The translations under genes and the position numbers were made by a program. The notes beneath the pieces were generated by a model that was not told the DNA's origin, made no database searches, and saw nothing but the letters and a program-made list of their open reading frames with translations. A stretch of 15,927 nucleotides of DNA from an uncultured Halioglobus sp. (GTDB taxonomy: Bacteria > Pseudomonadota > Gammaproteobacteria > Pseudomonadales > Halieaceae). The DNA is taken from contig CAJQQW010000129.1 in NCBI GenBank assembly GCA_905480565.1, positions 1-15,927 on the forward strand, written 5' to 3'. Shown here piece by piece: positions 1 through 8,500 of the stretch (positions are counted from its first letter, which is position 1; every line of letters starts with the position of its first letter).

Positions 1-378
1 ACGGATGTGCGCAAATGGCTGCAGAAAGACGTGCTGCCGTCCCGCCTGGACTTGCACAATATGGTGAAATTTCTGGTGGCACAGCTCGGTGAGGGGCAGG
101 ATCCAGGGCGTTGGGAGGCATTTCTGGTCTACGGTTCGCCCATTGTTTCCTCCCCTGTCAATCAGGCCCTGTACCGGGAGGATCAGACTCGGCGCGAGAT
201 CGCCTCCACCATATTTGCTCAAATCACCGACGAGTACGGTATTCCGCCCACCGCCTATGACGCTGATCAAGTGTTTCAGCGCTGCCTGACACTGATGCAA
301 AAGTTCAATATTTACGAACTACGCGATTTCCAGGCGGGTCACCTGGAGCCGTTCAAGAGCTTTATGTTCCCCGAGTAG
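1..378 (+). CDS. 3' end of an unrecognised protein gene (5' truncated)
   Basis: The frame is open from the first base and ends at TAG 376-378, giving about 125 C-terminal residues. A GTG at 7 could serve as a start, but no Shine-Dalgarno sequence can be judged there and the frame continues to the window edge, so a truncated longer gene is more likely. The visible part is soluble, mixed helical and rich in aromatic and charged residues (for example RKWLQKDVLPSRLDLHN near the start and ELRDFQAGHLEPFKSFMFPE at the end), with no membrane segment or signal peptide. I do not recognise the family. In Pseudomonas the gene upstream of pilG is glutathione synthetase; this is not that protein. It is separated from the chemosensory operon by 262 bases, so it is probably a different transcription unit. 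Confidence 0.7.
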   Translation, partial: TDVRKWLQKDVLPSRLDLHNMVKFLVAQLGEGQDPGRWEAFLVYGSPIVSSPVNQALYREDQTRREIASTIFAQITDEYGIPPTAYDADQVFQRCLTLMQKFNIYELRDFQAGHLEPFKSFMFPE

Positions 379-519
379 TGGACTGTTTGCCCTGGGGTTT
401 TGCCAGCGCAAGGGGGTAGGGGGTATTTTTGAGAACTGGTTCACTCTTTTCGTAGCGTTGTTAAAAAACCATATAAAACATAAAGATACGTAGTTCTTGC
501 GGCCCTGTTACGGCTATGC

Positions 520-541
520 CCGGACAAAAATCCGGACTTTC
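520..541 (+). terminator. weak hairpin with T-rich tail, possible terminator of the upstream gene
   Basis: CCGGA (520-524) can pair with TCCGG (531-535) across a six-base loop, and ACTTTCTTT follows. The stem is only five pairs and the T run is interrupted, so this is at best a weak intrinsic terminator. Because CCGG is self-complementary, the same bases also form a CCGGAC direct repeat. Confidence 0.25.
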
Positions 542-563
542 TTTAGAAATCTCCAGTTTTTCC

Positions 564-592
564 TTGCCGCAACCCGGTGGAATACAAATACT
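564..592 (+). promoter_or_regulatory. candidate sigma70 promoter for the pilG operon
   Basis: TTGCCG (564-569) and AATACT (587-592) are spaced by 17 bases. Each matches 4 of 6 consensus positions. Initiation would fall near base 599 and leave a leader of about 40 bases before the pilG start. The match is modest, and the 262-base gap may hold a better promoter for another sigma factor. Confidence 0.25.
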
Positions 593-596
593 GTAA

Positions 597-618
597 TGGC
601 ATAACCCAGTGGCATAAC
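597..618 (+). repeat. 9-bp direct repeat in the pilG leader
   Basis: TGGCATAAC occurs at 597-605 and again at 610-618, with a period of 13 bases. It lies between the candidate -10 and the ribosome binding site of pilG. It could be a paired binding site for a regulator, or chance. TGGC invites a sigma54 reading, but no GC doublet sits at the required 12-base spacing. Confidence 0.5.
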
Positions 619-640
619 TGCACGAGTTGCGAGGGAGACC

Positions 641-1051
641 ATGAACGACGCTACGGAACAATACGACCTCAGCGGTATCAAGATCGCCGTCATCGATGAT
701 GCCAAAACCATACGCATGATGATGTCTCATACCCTGCGCAATATGGGATGTGAAGTGGAATGTGCGGAGGATGGCTACAAGGCGCTTGGCATGCTGCGCC
801 GCTTCAAACCGGATCTCATTTTTCTGGATATCACCATGCCGGAGCTGGATGGCTATCAGACTTGCACCCTGATTCGAAACGCGGAGGACACGCGTAACAC
901 CCCGGTCGTAATGCTGTCTTCCTCTGACGGCATTTTTGATATAGCCAAGGGCCAGGCGCGTGGTGCGACCGCACATGTAACCAAAATACCCCCCGAGAAT
1001 GTGCTCCGCGAGCTGATCTATAACCATACAGCGCGTAAGGCGGCGGCCTGA
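641..1051 (+). CDS. pilG: PilG-like single-domain response regulator
   Basis: This 136-aa CheY-type receiver is the likely diffusible output of the Pil-Chp kinase; in Pseudomonas, PilG promotes pilus extension and cAMP signalling. Visible residues are the acidic pair D19-D20 in AVIDDAKTIR, phosphoacceptor D63 in LIFLDITMPELDGYQTC, switch serine S93 in VVMLSSSDG, and lysine K115 in HVTKIPPENV. The DGYQTC and MLSS-DG-FD-AKG segments match what I remember of PilG better than PilH or CheY. There is no output domain. K115 is followed by Ile-Pro-Pro instead of the usual K-P, a local oddity at the beta5-alpha5 turn. GGGAG (634-638) lies just ahead of the ATG. The gene heads the operon and is followed two bases later by pilI. 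Family call is firm; PilG orthology is inferred from motif and gene order. Confidence 0.85.
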   Translation: MNDATEQYDLSGIKIAVIDDAKTIRMMMSHTLRNMGCEVECAEDGYKALGMLRRFKPDLIFLDITMPELDGYQTCTLIRNAEDTRNTPVVMLSSSDGIFDIAKGQARGATAHVTKIPPENVLRELIYNHTARKAAA

Positions 1052-1053
1052 TC

Positions 1054-1620
1054 ATGAGTGCGCCCGCTTTGCAGTCACTCGAGCTATTGGAACGCCTCTA
1101 TGCCTACGACAGTGTGCCCTCGCCCGCGCTGCCAGAAGTGGCAGAGACCTGGGTGGGTACCTCTTTAGGCATAGCAGGTGTTCCCCTGTTGATTGGCGCG
1201 GGCGAGCTTGAGGAGATCATCGAGACGCCCGAAGTGACCGCAATCCCCGGCACCAAGGACTGGGTCATCGGTGTGGCGGCCTACAAGGGCGGCCTGCTGC
1301 CGGTGTTCAGCGGTGACGTTTTGTTTCGCGGCCGGCCCTATACCGGCCGCGCTCGCGAATATTGCATTGTAATTCGACGTCCCGGGATGTACTTCGGACT
1401 CACATTGAGCCACGTGCAGCGCGATTTGCGCTTCGCTGTGGAGGAACGTATTACCGACCATCAGGTGGATCCTGATTTCACAGAGTACTCGCAGGGTGGG
1501 TTTCTCTATAAGGGCGATTTCCTGGCGATTCTTGATATTGACAAGCTGGTGGCAGATGAAGAACTGTCCAACGCCAGCGCTGGTAGAGCTTCTTCTCAAA
1601 GGAGGAAAGAAAATGATTAA
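1054..1620 (+). CDS. pilI: PilI-like CheW-domain adaptor
   Basis: This 188-aa protein has a single CheW-like domain (about residues 30-168) and is expected to couple the PilJ receptor to the ChpA kinase at the cytoplasmic face of the membrane. The segment DWVIGVAAYKGGLLPVFSG (69-87) corresponds to the conserved CheW stretch around N-x-R-G. Here the motif reads Y-K-G, so the usual asparagine and arginine are replaced. The C-terminal tail (about 170-188) is polar and probably disordered. The ATG follows the pilG stop by two bases with only a weak AAGG upstream, which suggests translational coupling. Its last eight bases overlap pilJ. Gene order supports PilI over another CheW type. Confidence 0.8.
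   Translation: MSAPALQSLELLERLYAYDSVPSPALPEVAETWVGTSLGIAGVPLLIGAGELEEIIETPEVTAIPGTKDWVIGVAAYKGGLLPVFSGDVLFRGRPYTGRAREYCIVIRRPGMYFGLTLSHVQRDLRFAVEERITDHQVDPDFTEYSQGGFLYKGDFLAILDIDKLVADEELSNASAGRASSQRRKEND
1327..1351 (+). repeat. perfect 9-bp GC-only inverted repeat inside pilI
   Basis: CGCGGCCGG (1327-1335) and its exact reverse complement CCGGCCGCG (1343-1351) flank a seven-base loop within the pilI coding sequence. All nine pairs are G-C, so the mRNA hairpin should be stable. No T tract follows, so it is not a standard terminator. It may be a chance product of codons for Arg-Gly-Arg-Pro and Gly-Arg-Ala. Confidence 0.6.
1601..1605 (+). promoter_or_regulatory. ribosome binding site fixing the pilJ start
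   Basis: GGAGG ends seven bases before the ATG at 1613. It favours 1613 over the upstream in-frame ATG at 1496, which lies deep inside pilI, and over the ATG at 1625. Confidence 0.75.
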
Positions 1621-2929
1621 AGGTATGAATACAGAATTTTCGAGCTATGGAGTAATTGCCGCGGGACTGGGTGCGTTGGGCGTCGCTAGTGCGGTGGTTT
1701 ACGCACTGATGATGGAGCCGGAAGCCGGTGTGCTGGTCGTGTTGTTTGTCGTGCCGGTAATCCTGGCAGCGGCACTGCTTGCTTACCAGGGTATGCGGCG
1801 CAGGATGGTGCAGACGGAGCAGGGCGTGGCGGAGATCACCAGCGCGCTCATCAAGATTGCGGAAGGTGACTTGACGATAAAAGTGCCCGAAGGAAATGCT
1901 GCCACACGGCATATTGCCAGGGAGATCAACGCATCGACCCAGCGACAGCGTGAACTTATTCGCAACATAAAGACCCCTTTCAAGGTGTCTAACGAGTCGA
2001 TTTCGGAGATTGGTGCGCTGTCAGCGGGCCAAGTGGAGAAGGGCCGTGAGCTAACAAACTCCGTTAACGAATCGACCACGGCCGCCACTGAAATGGTACG
2101 CACCAGCGAAGAGATCAAAAAATCCACGACGGAGGCTGCTCGTACCTGTGAGCGGAACCGTCAACGGGTAACCCAGGGTTATGAATTGACCAAGGATATG
2201 TCGAAAGCGTCGGTGGATGTGCGGGAATCCGTGCAGGAAACTTCGAAGTCCGCGAAACGCCAGGGGGAGCTGATCCAGTCGGTGACCGCAGCGGCGGAGT
2301 ATATCCAGGCACTCAATACAAAAATTTCGGTTGTTGCCATTAATACGCGTATCGAGGCGGAAAAAGCCGGCGAACATGGACGCCCATTTCTGGGCATCGC
2401 AGAATCTATCGGTGACCTGATGCGTGAAGCAGAGGAGGAGGGGCGTAAAATTATCTCCCAGGTTCGTATGTTGCAGAACCTTTCCGCGGACAACCTGGCC
2501 AGTATGGAAAATACGGTGGGAACCGTAGTGACCATTCTGGAGTACATCGACCGTCTGGATGCTTCGCTGGAGGAGATCAACGCGGGTTCATCAGCTATTA
2601 CTAAACTGATTACGTCTGTCGATGACGCCGCGGGCCATTCCGCGACGACCTCTCGCCACATGAATAGCTCTATGGATGCTATCCGTGACCGCAATGCGGA
2701 AATCAGTACTTACAGTGAAACTACGCGTCAGGGTGTCAGCAACCTTAACAGGTCGATGACGCAGGTCGAGCGTAGCTTGAGCCAGTTCAGGATTGAGGAA
2801 ACCAGTGAAGCTGATCGCACGCTGGCCGCCATCGAGGATTTAAAAAAAATCCAGAGTGCCAGAAAAGTACTGGACGAGGATGAAATGAAGGCTCTCGAGG
2901 GGTCGAAGCCGGTACAGGCTATTTCATGA
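1613..2929 (+). CDS. pilJ: PilJ-like methyl-accepting chemotaxis protein with minimal periplasmic loop
   Basis: This 438-aa transducer has two membrane helices (about residues 13-33 and 39-58) joined by only a few polar residues (MEPEAG). It therefore lacks the periplasmic PilJ_N sensor domains of Pseudomonas PilJ. A HAMP-like segment follows (about 60-115, with KIAEGDLTIKVPEG), then a long coiled-coil signalling domain. The hairpin tip reads INTRIEAEKAGEHGRPF (243-259), then GIAESIGDLMREAEEEG. The E-A-x-x-A-G-E-x-G-R-x-F skeleton is kept, but the usual G-F-A-V-V-A-x-E-V-R-x-L-A-x-R-S is heavily changed. No CheR-binding pentapeptide ends the protein, and no CheR or CheB gene is nearby. It overlaps pilI by eight bases, and its stop overlaps the ATG of a small ORF. 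It may sense through the membrane, through a partner such as pilin, or not at all. Confidence 0.8.
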   Translation: MIKGMNTEFSSYGVIAAGLGALGVASAVVYALMMEPEAGVLVVLFVVPVILAAALLAYQGMRRRMVQTEQGVAEITSALIKIAEGDLTIKVPEGNAATRHIAREINASTQRQRELIRNIKTPFKVSNESISEIGALSAGQVEKGRELTNSVNESTTAATEMVRTSEEIKKSTTEAARTCERNRQRVTQGYELTKDMSKASVDVRESVQETSKSAKRQGELIQSVTAAAEYIQALNTKISVVAINTRIEAEKAGEHGRPFLGIAESIGDLMREAEEEGRKIISQVRMLQNLSADNLASMENTVGTVVTILEYIDRLDASLEEINAGSSAITKLITSVDDAAGHSATTSRHMNSSMDAIRDRNAEISTYSETTRQGVSNLNRSMTQVERSLSQFRIEETSEADRTLAAIEDLKKIQSARKVLDEDEMKALEGSKPVQAIS

Positions 2930-3099
2930 ACACTGCAAGTGTCATGAACGACCGTGGCCCCAGCAGCGCGCACCTGCTGATGCTTAAGCGGAAGTTGCAA
3001 ATAATTCTCGGAGCCCGGGAATACGTCACGTCGCCGAATTCGAGCGTGCAGCGCTTGCAGTGGTTGGACGTCTGCGCATATGAGAAGACTGGAGGCTGA
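2926..3099 (+). CDS. possible 57-aa protein between pilJ and chpA-N
   Basis: An ATG at 2926 overlaps the pilJ stop in the arrangement ATGA, and the frame runs to TGA 3097-3099, four bases before the chosen chpA-N start. That tight fit on both sides is typical of a translationally coupled operon gene. The product is small, basic in the middle (LMLKRKLQIILGAREYV) and has no recognisable domain, signal peptide or clear membrane helix. No separate Shine-Dalgarno sequence is obvious before the ATG. Alternatives are a non-coding spacer or the eroded remnant of a longer gene: pilK sits at this position in Pseudomonas, but I see no methyltransferase motif here. Confidence is low because short open frames arise by chance. 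Confidence 0.35.
   Translation: MNTASVMNDRGPSSAHLLMLKRKLQIILGAREYVTSPNSSVQRLQWLDVCAYEKTGG
3091..3095 (+). promoter_or_regulatory. ribosome binding site selecting the GTG start of chpA-N
   Basis: GGAGG ends eight bases before GTG 3104. The upstream in-frame ATG at 3080 has no such site, and the protein start predicted from 3104 also fits the remembered N-terminus of ChpA. Confidence 0.65.
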
Positions 3100-3103
3100 G
3101 CCA

Positions 3104-5536
3104 GTGATTAATAAACCGGATATCGTAGCGTTAAAGTGGGTCATCGGTCTGATAAAGAGCCAGGCCGATGCGGCTGAGTCTGCCCTTGTGGAGTTTGGGG
3201 ACGATCCCAACCAAAAACAGGCTCTTCTGCGCTGTATGTGGTCAGTGCACCAGATTACATCGACATTCAGAACGCTGGGCTTGAGTAAGGCCGAAATGCT
3301 GACACTCGAAATGGAGCGTAGTCTCAACTTTCTCTACAAGGGAAAAATAGTCGGCGAGCGCCGTAAGTTGGCGATGGGCGGCTTGATGCAAGCGCTTAAA
3401 ATTATACCAGCTTATCTTGAGCATACTGAGGCGGTACGTGTGGATACTGGGCGCGGACTGGAGCACTTCGTCAATGACTTGCGTCGCTGGTCCGCGGAAA
3501 AGCCTCGCTCCGGCGCGTTCTTTTTCTACCTCGAGATTCCTTTGCGCGCGGGAATTACCCAGAATGTGATCACGGCCGGAGCCGCGGAGATACAAAGCCA
3601 CGCCAATGTCATGCTTGCTTTATACCTGGAAATGGCAAAGCAGGCTTTGCGCGGTGTGAAGATTGTCGAGAGTATGAAGACTGTGGCACGTGTTGCCAGA
3701 AAGATGCAGGAACTGTTCGCAGGCACGGAAGCGGAGCGCTACTGGTTTGCAATGATTGGTTTGTGCGAGGGTATTGCCGCTGGATTGATCAAGCCCGATG
3801 ATTGCATTGCACAAATATTCAAATCCGGCGCTTTTTCCATAAAATACGCGCGAGAAAATGGAGACAAGCTCGATCAGTCGATCGATTACAGTAGCTATCT
3901 GATGCAAATGCTGTACTACATTGCATCGTGTAAATCGATGCCAGTACACATAACTCGAATTCGGAAAACCTTCGGCATTGATGGAACTACCATCAGCGAA
4001 GCAAGTCGTGGGTTGGTGCACAGTGACGCTATCATTATTTCACTTGAAGGTGCTCTGAAAAGACTCGACAAAGTTGTCGAATTTCTTATGACAAATGATG
4101 TCGCGGATATTCTGCGGCTGCCGCCTGAAACGCGGCCCAGTAATCTTCAGGAGGATATCGAACTGGCAGAGCAGCGTTTAATCGCCGCAGGTCAGATGCA
4201 ACATGCAGAGGCGCTGGAGAATGTCCGTACGCAGCTTGTGCTGTTGCTGCAATCGGATCAAAAGGATAAGTCGCTCAATATTCCGGAGGTGGTCAGCTCC
4301 GTGTCCAGGGGTATCGTTGACGTCAAGCTCGACCTGGAGCACAAACTGAACCACGGTCTGCACAGCAGCTATGCGGGCAAGGATTTCGAGCTGAGGGAAA
4401 CGGTTGTTACTGCTACCTTCAAGCAAATGGCTGAGGTTGAAAGCCATCTGCATCACATCTTGCGTCGCAAAGCGCTCAAGGCCGCGCTGAATACGAAGCC
4501 TGATACCGCAGAAGAAATACTGCAACTTAGCACCGCTCTCAAGCGACACCTCAACAAGTTTGACGAGGGCCATGCGGAATTGCGCCAGGCGATTAGAGAC
4601 GCGGATTCTGGCGTACCGGATACCGATCTTTTGTATGAGCTGGCCCTGCAGTTCATGGATCAGTTGGAAGGTATGACCGACCGTGAAGCGCTGGATACAT
4701 CTCTGAATCTGTTGGACGATATTGCTGGCGCACTTCACTTTGTCGGGATGCAGCGCGAGGGCGCTGTGATTGACAAGTGCCGCAATTGGCTCCGTTCGGC
4801 CAGTGAGAGCGATAGTATTTACGAGGACGAGGCGTGTCGTTGCTTCGCAGATGCTTTCGCCCAGATTGAGCTGCACTTGCAGCGTTCACTGATTGACCCT
4901 TTGGATGATACAACGCCTATCGTTGCTCTTGCAGAGGAACGAGCAGCCGAGTTGGAGAAATGGGATAGTAGCAGTTCGCCGGGCCGGTCTGTTGTCGATG
5001 TTGTCACCATCGACGAGTCGGCACCCTCCGTAACACAAGTGCAGGATACTGAAATTTCAGCGGAGTTCCGCGATGTGTTTATCGAAGAATCCGAGGAAAT
5101 GGTTTCAGAGCTCAGCGAGTTGACCACAGACTGGCTGCAGAATCCTGAGAACGAGAGTGTCCTGCGCGACATTCGCCGACACTTTCATACGTTTAAGGGC
5201 AATGGTCGCGCGGTGGGCGCAAACGTATTGGGTGAGCTGGGCTGGGCTGCACAAGATCTGCTGGACCGATCGCTCGACGGTGAACTGGACGCGGATGAAT
5301 CCGTCCAGTCCTTGGTAAATCAGCTGGTCGCAGCCTTGCCAGACCTGGTCAAGTCCTACGGGGATGATACAGGCCCTGATGTTGATCGTATCCGCGAACT
5401 TACCAATGCCTGTTTTGAAATGGCAGCAGGCGCGGGCGGAGAGTCGGGCTCGGGGGAGCCGGGCGTCACTGGCTTGTTGAGCAATCTGGAAGGATCGCAG
5501 GCTCTGCACCCCGTCGCGAAAACTCTCGCGCGTTAG
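3104..5536 (+). CDS. chpA: ChpA N-terminal half as a separate protein with Hpt domain
   Basis: This 810-aa protein matches the N-terminal portion of the giant kinase ChpA but has no ATPase domain. Residues about 8-150 (VALKWVIGLIKSQ, then WSVHQITSTFRTLGLS with H49) resemble the ChpA N-terminal helical domain as I remember it. The middle (about 150-650) is mostly helical with degenerate Hpt-like segments. Residues about 650-760 form a canonical Hpt domain with DIRRHFHTFKGNGRAVGA, phosphoacceptor H695. The last 40 residues are Gly/Ser-rich and likely flexible. It presumably receives phosphate in trans from ChpA-C and relays it to PilG or to the ChpA-C receiver. The start is GTG at 3104 (GGAGG eight bases upstream); ATG 3080 would add eight residues. 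The TAG stop is followed 34 bases later by the second half, which has its own strong ribosome binding site. Confidence 0.75.
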   Translation: MINKPDIVALKWVIGLIKSQADAAESALVEFGDDPNQKQALLRCMWSVHQITSTFRTLGLSKAEMLTLEMERSLNFLYKGKIVGERRKLAMGGLMQALKIIPAYLEHTEAVRVDTGRGLEHFVNDLRRWSAEKPRSGAFFFYLEIPLRAGITQNVITAGAAEIQSHANVMLALYLEMAKQALRGVKIVESMKTVARVARKMQELFAGTEAERYWFAMIGLCEGIAAGLIKPDDCIAQIFKSGAFSIKYARENGDKLDQSIDYSSYLMQMLYYIASCKSMPVHITRIRKTFGIDGTTISEASRGLVHSDAIIISLEGALKRLDKVVEFLMTNDVADILRLPPETRPSNLQEDIELAEQRLIAAGQMQHAEALENVRTQLVLLLQSDQKDKSLNIPEVVSSVSRGIVDVKLDLEHKLNHGLHSSYAGKDFELRETVVTATFKQMAEVESHLHHILRRKALKAALNTKPDTAEEILQLSTALKRHLNKFDEGHAELRQAIRDADSGVPDTDLLYELALQFMDQLEGMTDREALDTSLNLLDDIAGALHFVGMQREGAVIDKCRNWLRSASESDSIYEDEACRCFADAFAQIELHLQRSLIDPLDDTTPIVALAEERAAELEKWDSSSSPGRSVVDVVTIDESAPSVTQVQDTEISAEFRDVFIEESEEMVSELSELTTDWLQNPENESVLRDIRRHFHTFKGNGRAVGANVLGELGWAAQDLLDRSLDGELDADESVQSLVNQLVAALPDLVKSYGDDTGPDVDRIRELTNACFEMAAGAGGESGSGEPGVTGLLSNLEGSQALHPVAKTLAR

Positions 5537-5553
5537 TAGGCTGACAACGGATC

Positions 5554-5561
5554 TAAGGAGG
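5554..5561 (+). promoter_or_regulatory. near-ideal ribosome binding site of chpA-C
   Basis: TAAGGAGG is fully complementary to the usual 3' end of 16S rRNA and ends nine bases before GTG 5571. It is the strongest such site in the window. It argues that the second half of ChpA is translated independently and is not the product of a sequencing-error break. Confidence 0.8.
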
Positions 5562-5570
5562 AGAAACGTC

Positions 5571-8500
5571 GTGTACACGGAAGAAGATTTGAGCAAGCTG
5601 GGACTGAGTGTGACCGGGGAAGCCGAAGAGGATAACCAGCAAAAAAGCCTGAACTGGTTGCTGGAAATGGACCTGTCAGAGCCCAAGGAAACACTGTTTA
5701 CGGTAGAGGGTGGCGAGTTCGAGGATGCTGACCTGTCGGCTTATGAGTCTGAGGTTGCTGCACGGCCGCTGGTCCGTGGCAATGTGTCTGGAGACGACAT
5801 CGCTAATTATGTGGATGAGGAAATAGTAATTTCTTCGGAAACCCAGATAGGTGATATCTACGTCGAAAGTGAATCTACTGCCGAAGACATTACAGATTCT
5901 GATCAGGATCAACTGATGGCGCTCGATTATTCCCGCGAACGTGAGGCCCAGCGCACCCTGAACGAAAGAGAGGTGCGTGAGGGAGCCGATATCCTTGGCC
6001 TGGATCATGAAGACGATATCGGTGCAAAGTCTGTAACGCTGAACCGAGTCGAGCCTGCCGACGGTTTGCCGTCAAAAGAGACTACGTCAAGTTTGTCCAG
6101 CGGGGTTGACCAGGATTCCAGCGACGCGGCCGGTAAAGAAGTTGAGGAGATTCCAGAGATTAGTGCACTGACGGAGGCGCCGGTGCAAACACAGGTAGCG
6201 GATCCGTCGAACGACGTTGTAGCAAACGATGACGGACAGTATGCAGCAGTTCAGCCTGAGGACAATATTGTTGGAAGTGTTGCCGAGGGTGCAGAGGATG
6301 ACCGATACCGGTATTTGTCTGCGGACGATCAGCCGGAGACAGTGGTACACGATGAGCCAGAGGTATTCGCACATGAATTGACAGAGCTTTGCGATAGCGA
6401 TATTCCTGAGTCGATATTGGTCACAGGCGTTGCTTTAGATGATGTCGCAGTGGAGAGCGAGCCAGATGAGAAAGACGAGGATGATTTACTTGAGTACCTC
6501 GCGAAGACGTCGGAAGAGACTGTGGAGGACGATGCGGGTGTCAGTGAAAAAGACGCAATTGACTATCATGAGGATCTTCTCACTCTCGAAAGGTACGCTG
6601 CCGATAAAGCCCCCGCAACCACTCCGTCGCTCGGCAGCGCGATGGCGGCCGTATCCTTGGCTGTTGCTGCACGCTTGGAAGAGCTGGGGCTCGCGTCGGA
6701 TACAGTTGCCGCGGAGGCCCGGCTAGGAATCGATGAAACTGCGATCAATCAGTGTTATGCCGAGGGTTTTGAGCCGGTTTATGCCATCTTTACTGTGCTG
6801 CCGGAGTCGTTGATAGCCCTGGGTGAGGCTATGCTGGGATCGCTTCATATTCGGCTTTTGCATACTGATAGTGGCGATGTCTGGAATGACCTGTTCACCA
6901 GCGATTTCGCCCCAGGTGGTGACGCGCCGGGAATGGGTTTGCCTGGTGTGGACAATATTGACGAGGCGGCTCTGCACGAGAGTGCATCACCAGAAGATTT
7001 CAGCAATGATATTTTTGGCGATGATTTCGATGAGGATATTGTTGCCGATCTGGCATTGTCGGGAACTACGAATACAGAAGATATAGAGGCTGCCTTCTCC
7101 CACTTGGCCGATTCGAGTGATACGTCTGCTGAGCTAGATGATGTTTGTTTCCTTCATGACGAAGCGGATACGCGAGCTGAGGCGGATTCGGAGCAATTGT
7201 TGGCGGAGCAAGAGCAAGAGCAGGTTCGCATCGCTGAAGAAGAGCGTGTGCAGGCCGAGCAGGAGCAGATTCGCATCGCTGAAGAGAATAGTGCACGGAT
7301 GGAGGTGCCTCTTGCCGCAAGCGAAAATGTCTACCCTGAATGCTTCATACCGGATTACATCGACTTCAGTTATAGCAGTCAAAGTAATGCTGAAATATTC
7401 TCCGATTTTCTCGATGCTTTTATTGAAGAAGGTACGCTTGAGGTTGAAAAACTCGAGAACGAGGTGCACGACTGGGAAAAGGATATGGCGAACGATGCGC
7501 TTTTCACTGCCGTATCGCGCACCCTCCATACGATCAAGGGGATTGCAAAGGGTGTTGGCCTGCAGCGATTGGGCACCCTTGTCCACAATTTTGAGACCCT
7601 TTTAGAAAAAATGCCTCGCCCGGAGGTAGTTCAAAAGCACGAGTACTTCCGCGTGGTAAATGCGTGGCTGGATGCGCTGGTCAGGGGTGTGGAGCAGGTG
7701 TCCAATGAGCGAGCGGATATCGCCAGTGAATTACCGCAGCAGTCGGATAGAGCTGATGCCGAGGTCGCGTTGCCGCTCCCCGAGAATTCAGAGGCCAAAC
7801 CGGTTAAGGGGTTTAGCGCGGTGGCTGAGATAGTAGCCATGTCGGCGGAAGCCAATGACTCTGCAGAGGGCCGGTTCACGATAGCCCCGGAGCCTGTGTC
7901 GGATCAGACTCCGGTTACCAAGAAATCCCGCACATCAGCGCTGGACAAAAAGCGCGACAAGCAGCTGGCCGACGAAGGGGCGAAGGTGTTAGCGGCGCAA
8001 CAGTCCGTGCGCATCACATCCGAGAAGCTGGATCATCTGCTGAATCTCACAAGCCAGGTGCAGCAGCTGGGGGTGCGTGCCTCTCAGAATACATCCAAAG
8101 GTAGGCGCTCTTCTGCAGAGCTGCAGGCGCGACTCTCCTCAGTGCATACGCATATTCGCAAGATTTCCGATCGCGCCTTGCTCAACGTGAACGCCCAGCC
8201 GGGTAAGTCAGCGCCAGACATGGATGCACTGGAAATGGACCAATACTCCGAGTTGCAGGAGGCCGCCAACATTCTGCGCGAGGGCGTCGAGGATCTTTCG
8301 GATCTCGTCGATGTGTTGGCACGACAGAATGCTCAGGTAGAGGCGCTCCTGAAGCAGCAATCTATGGTGATTTCGAGTATTTCGTCTGCAATACAAGGCG
8401 CGAGGGTCGTGCCTGTATCGCGCTTGATGCCTGGGCTGCGGCGCATTGTTCGCACCGTGAGCACGGATCTTGGCAAGGTGGTCTCTTTTCAGGTGCTGAA

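Noticed and set aside
597..630. Sigma54 promoter before pilG
   Set aside because: TGGC occurs twice and TTGC once, but no GG and GC doublets are spaced as required.
461..1027. 188-codon - strand frame over pilG
   Set aside because: It is antisense to a clear response regulator gene, has no recognisable motif, and looks like a shadow of the pilG codon pattern.
1496..1612. Upstream start for pilJ at 1496
   Set aside because: It would overlap pilI by 125 bases and add a non-homologous N-terminus ahead of the first membrane helix, while ATG 1613 has a clear GGAGG.
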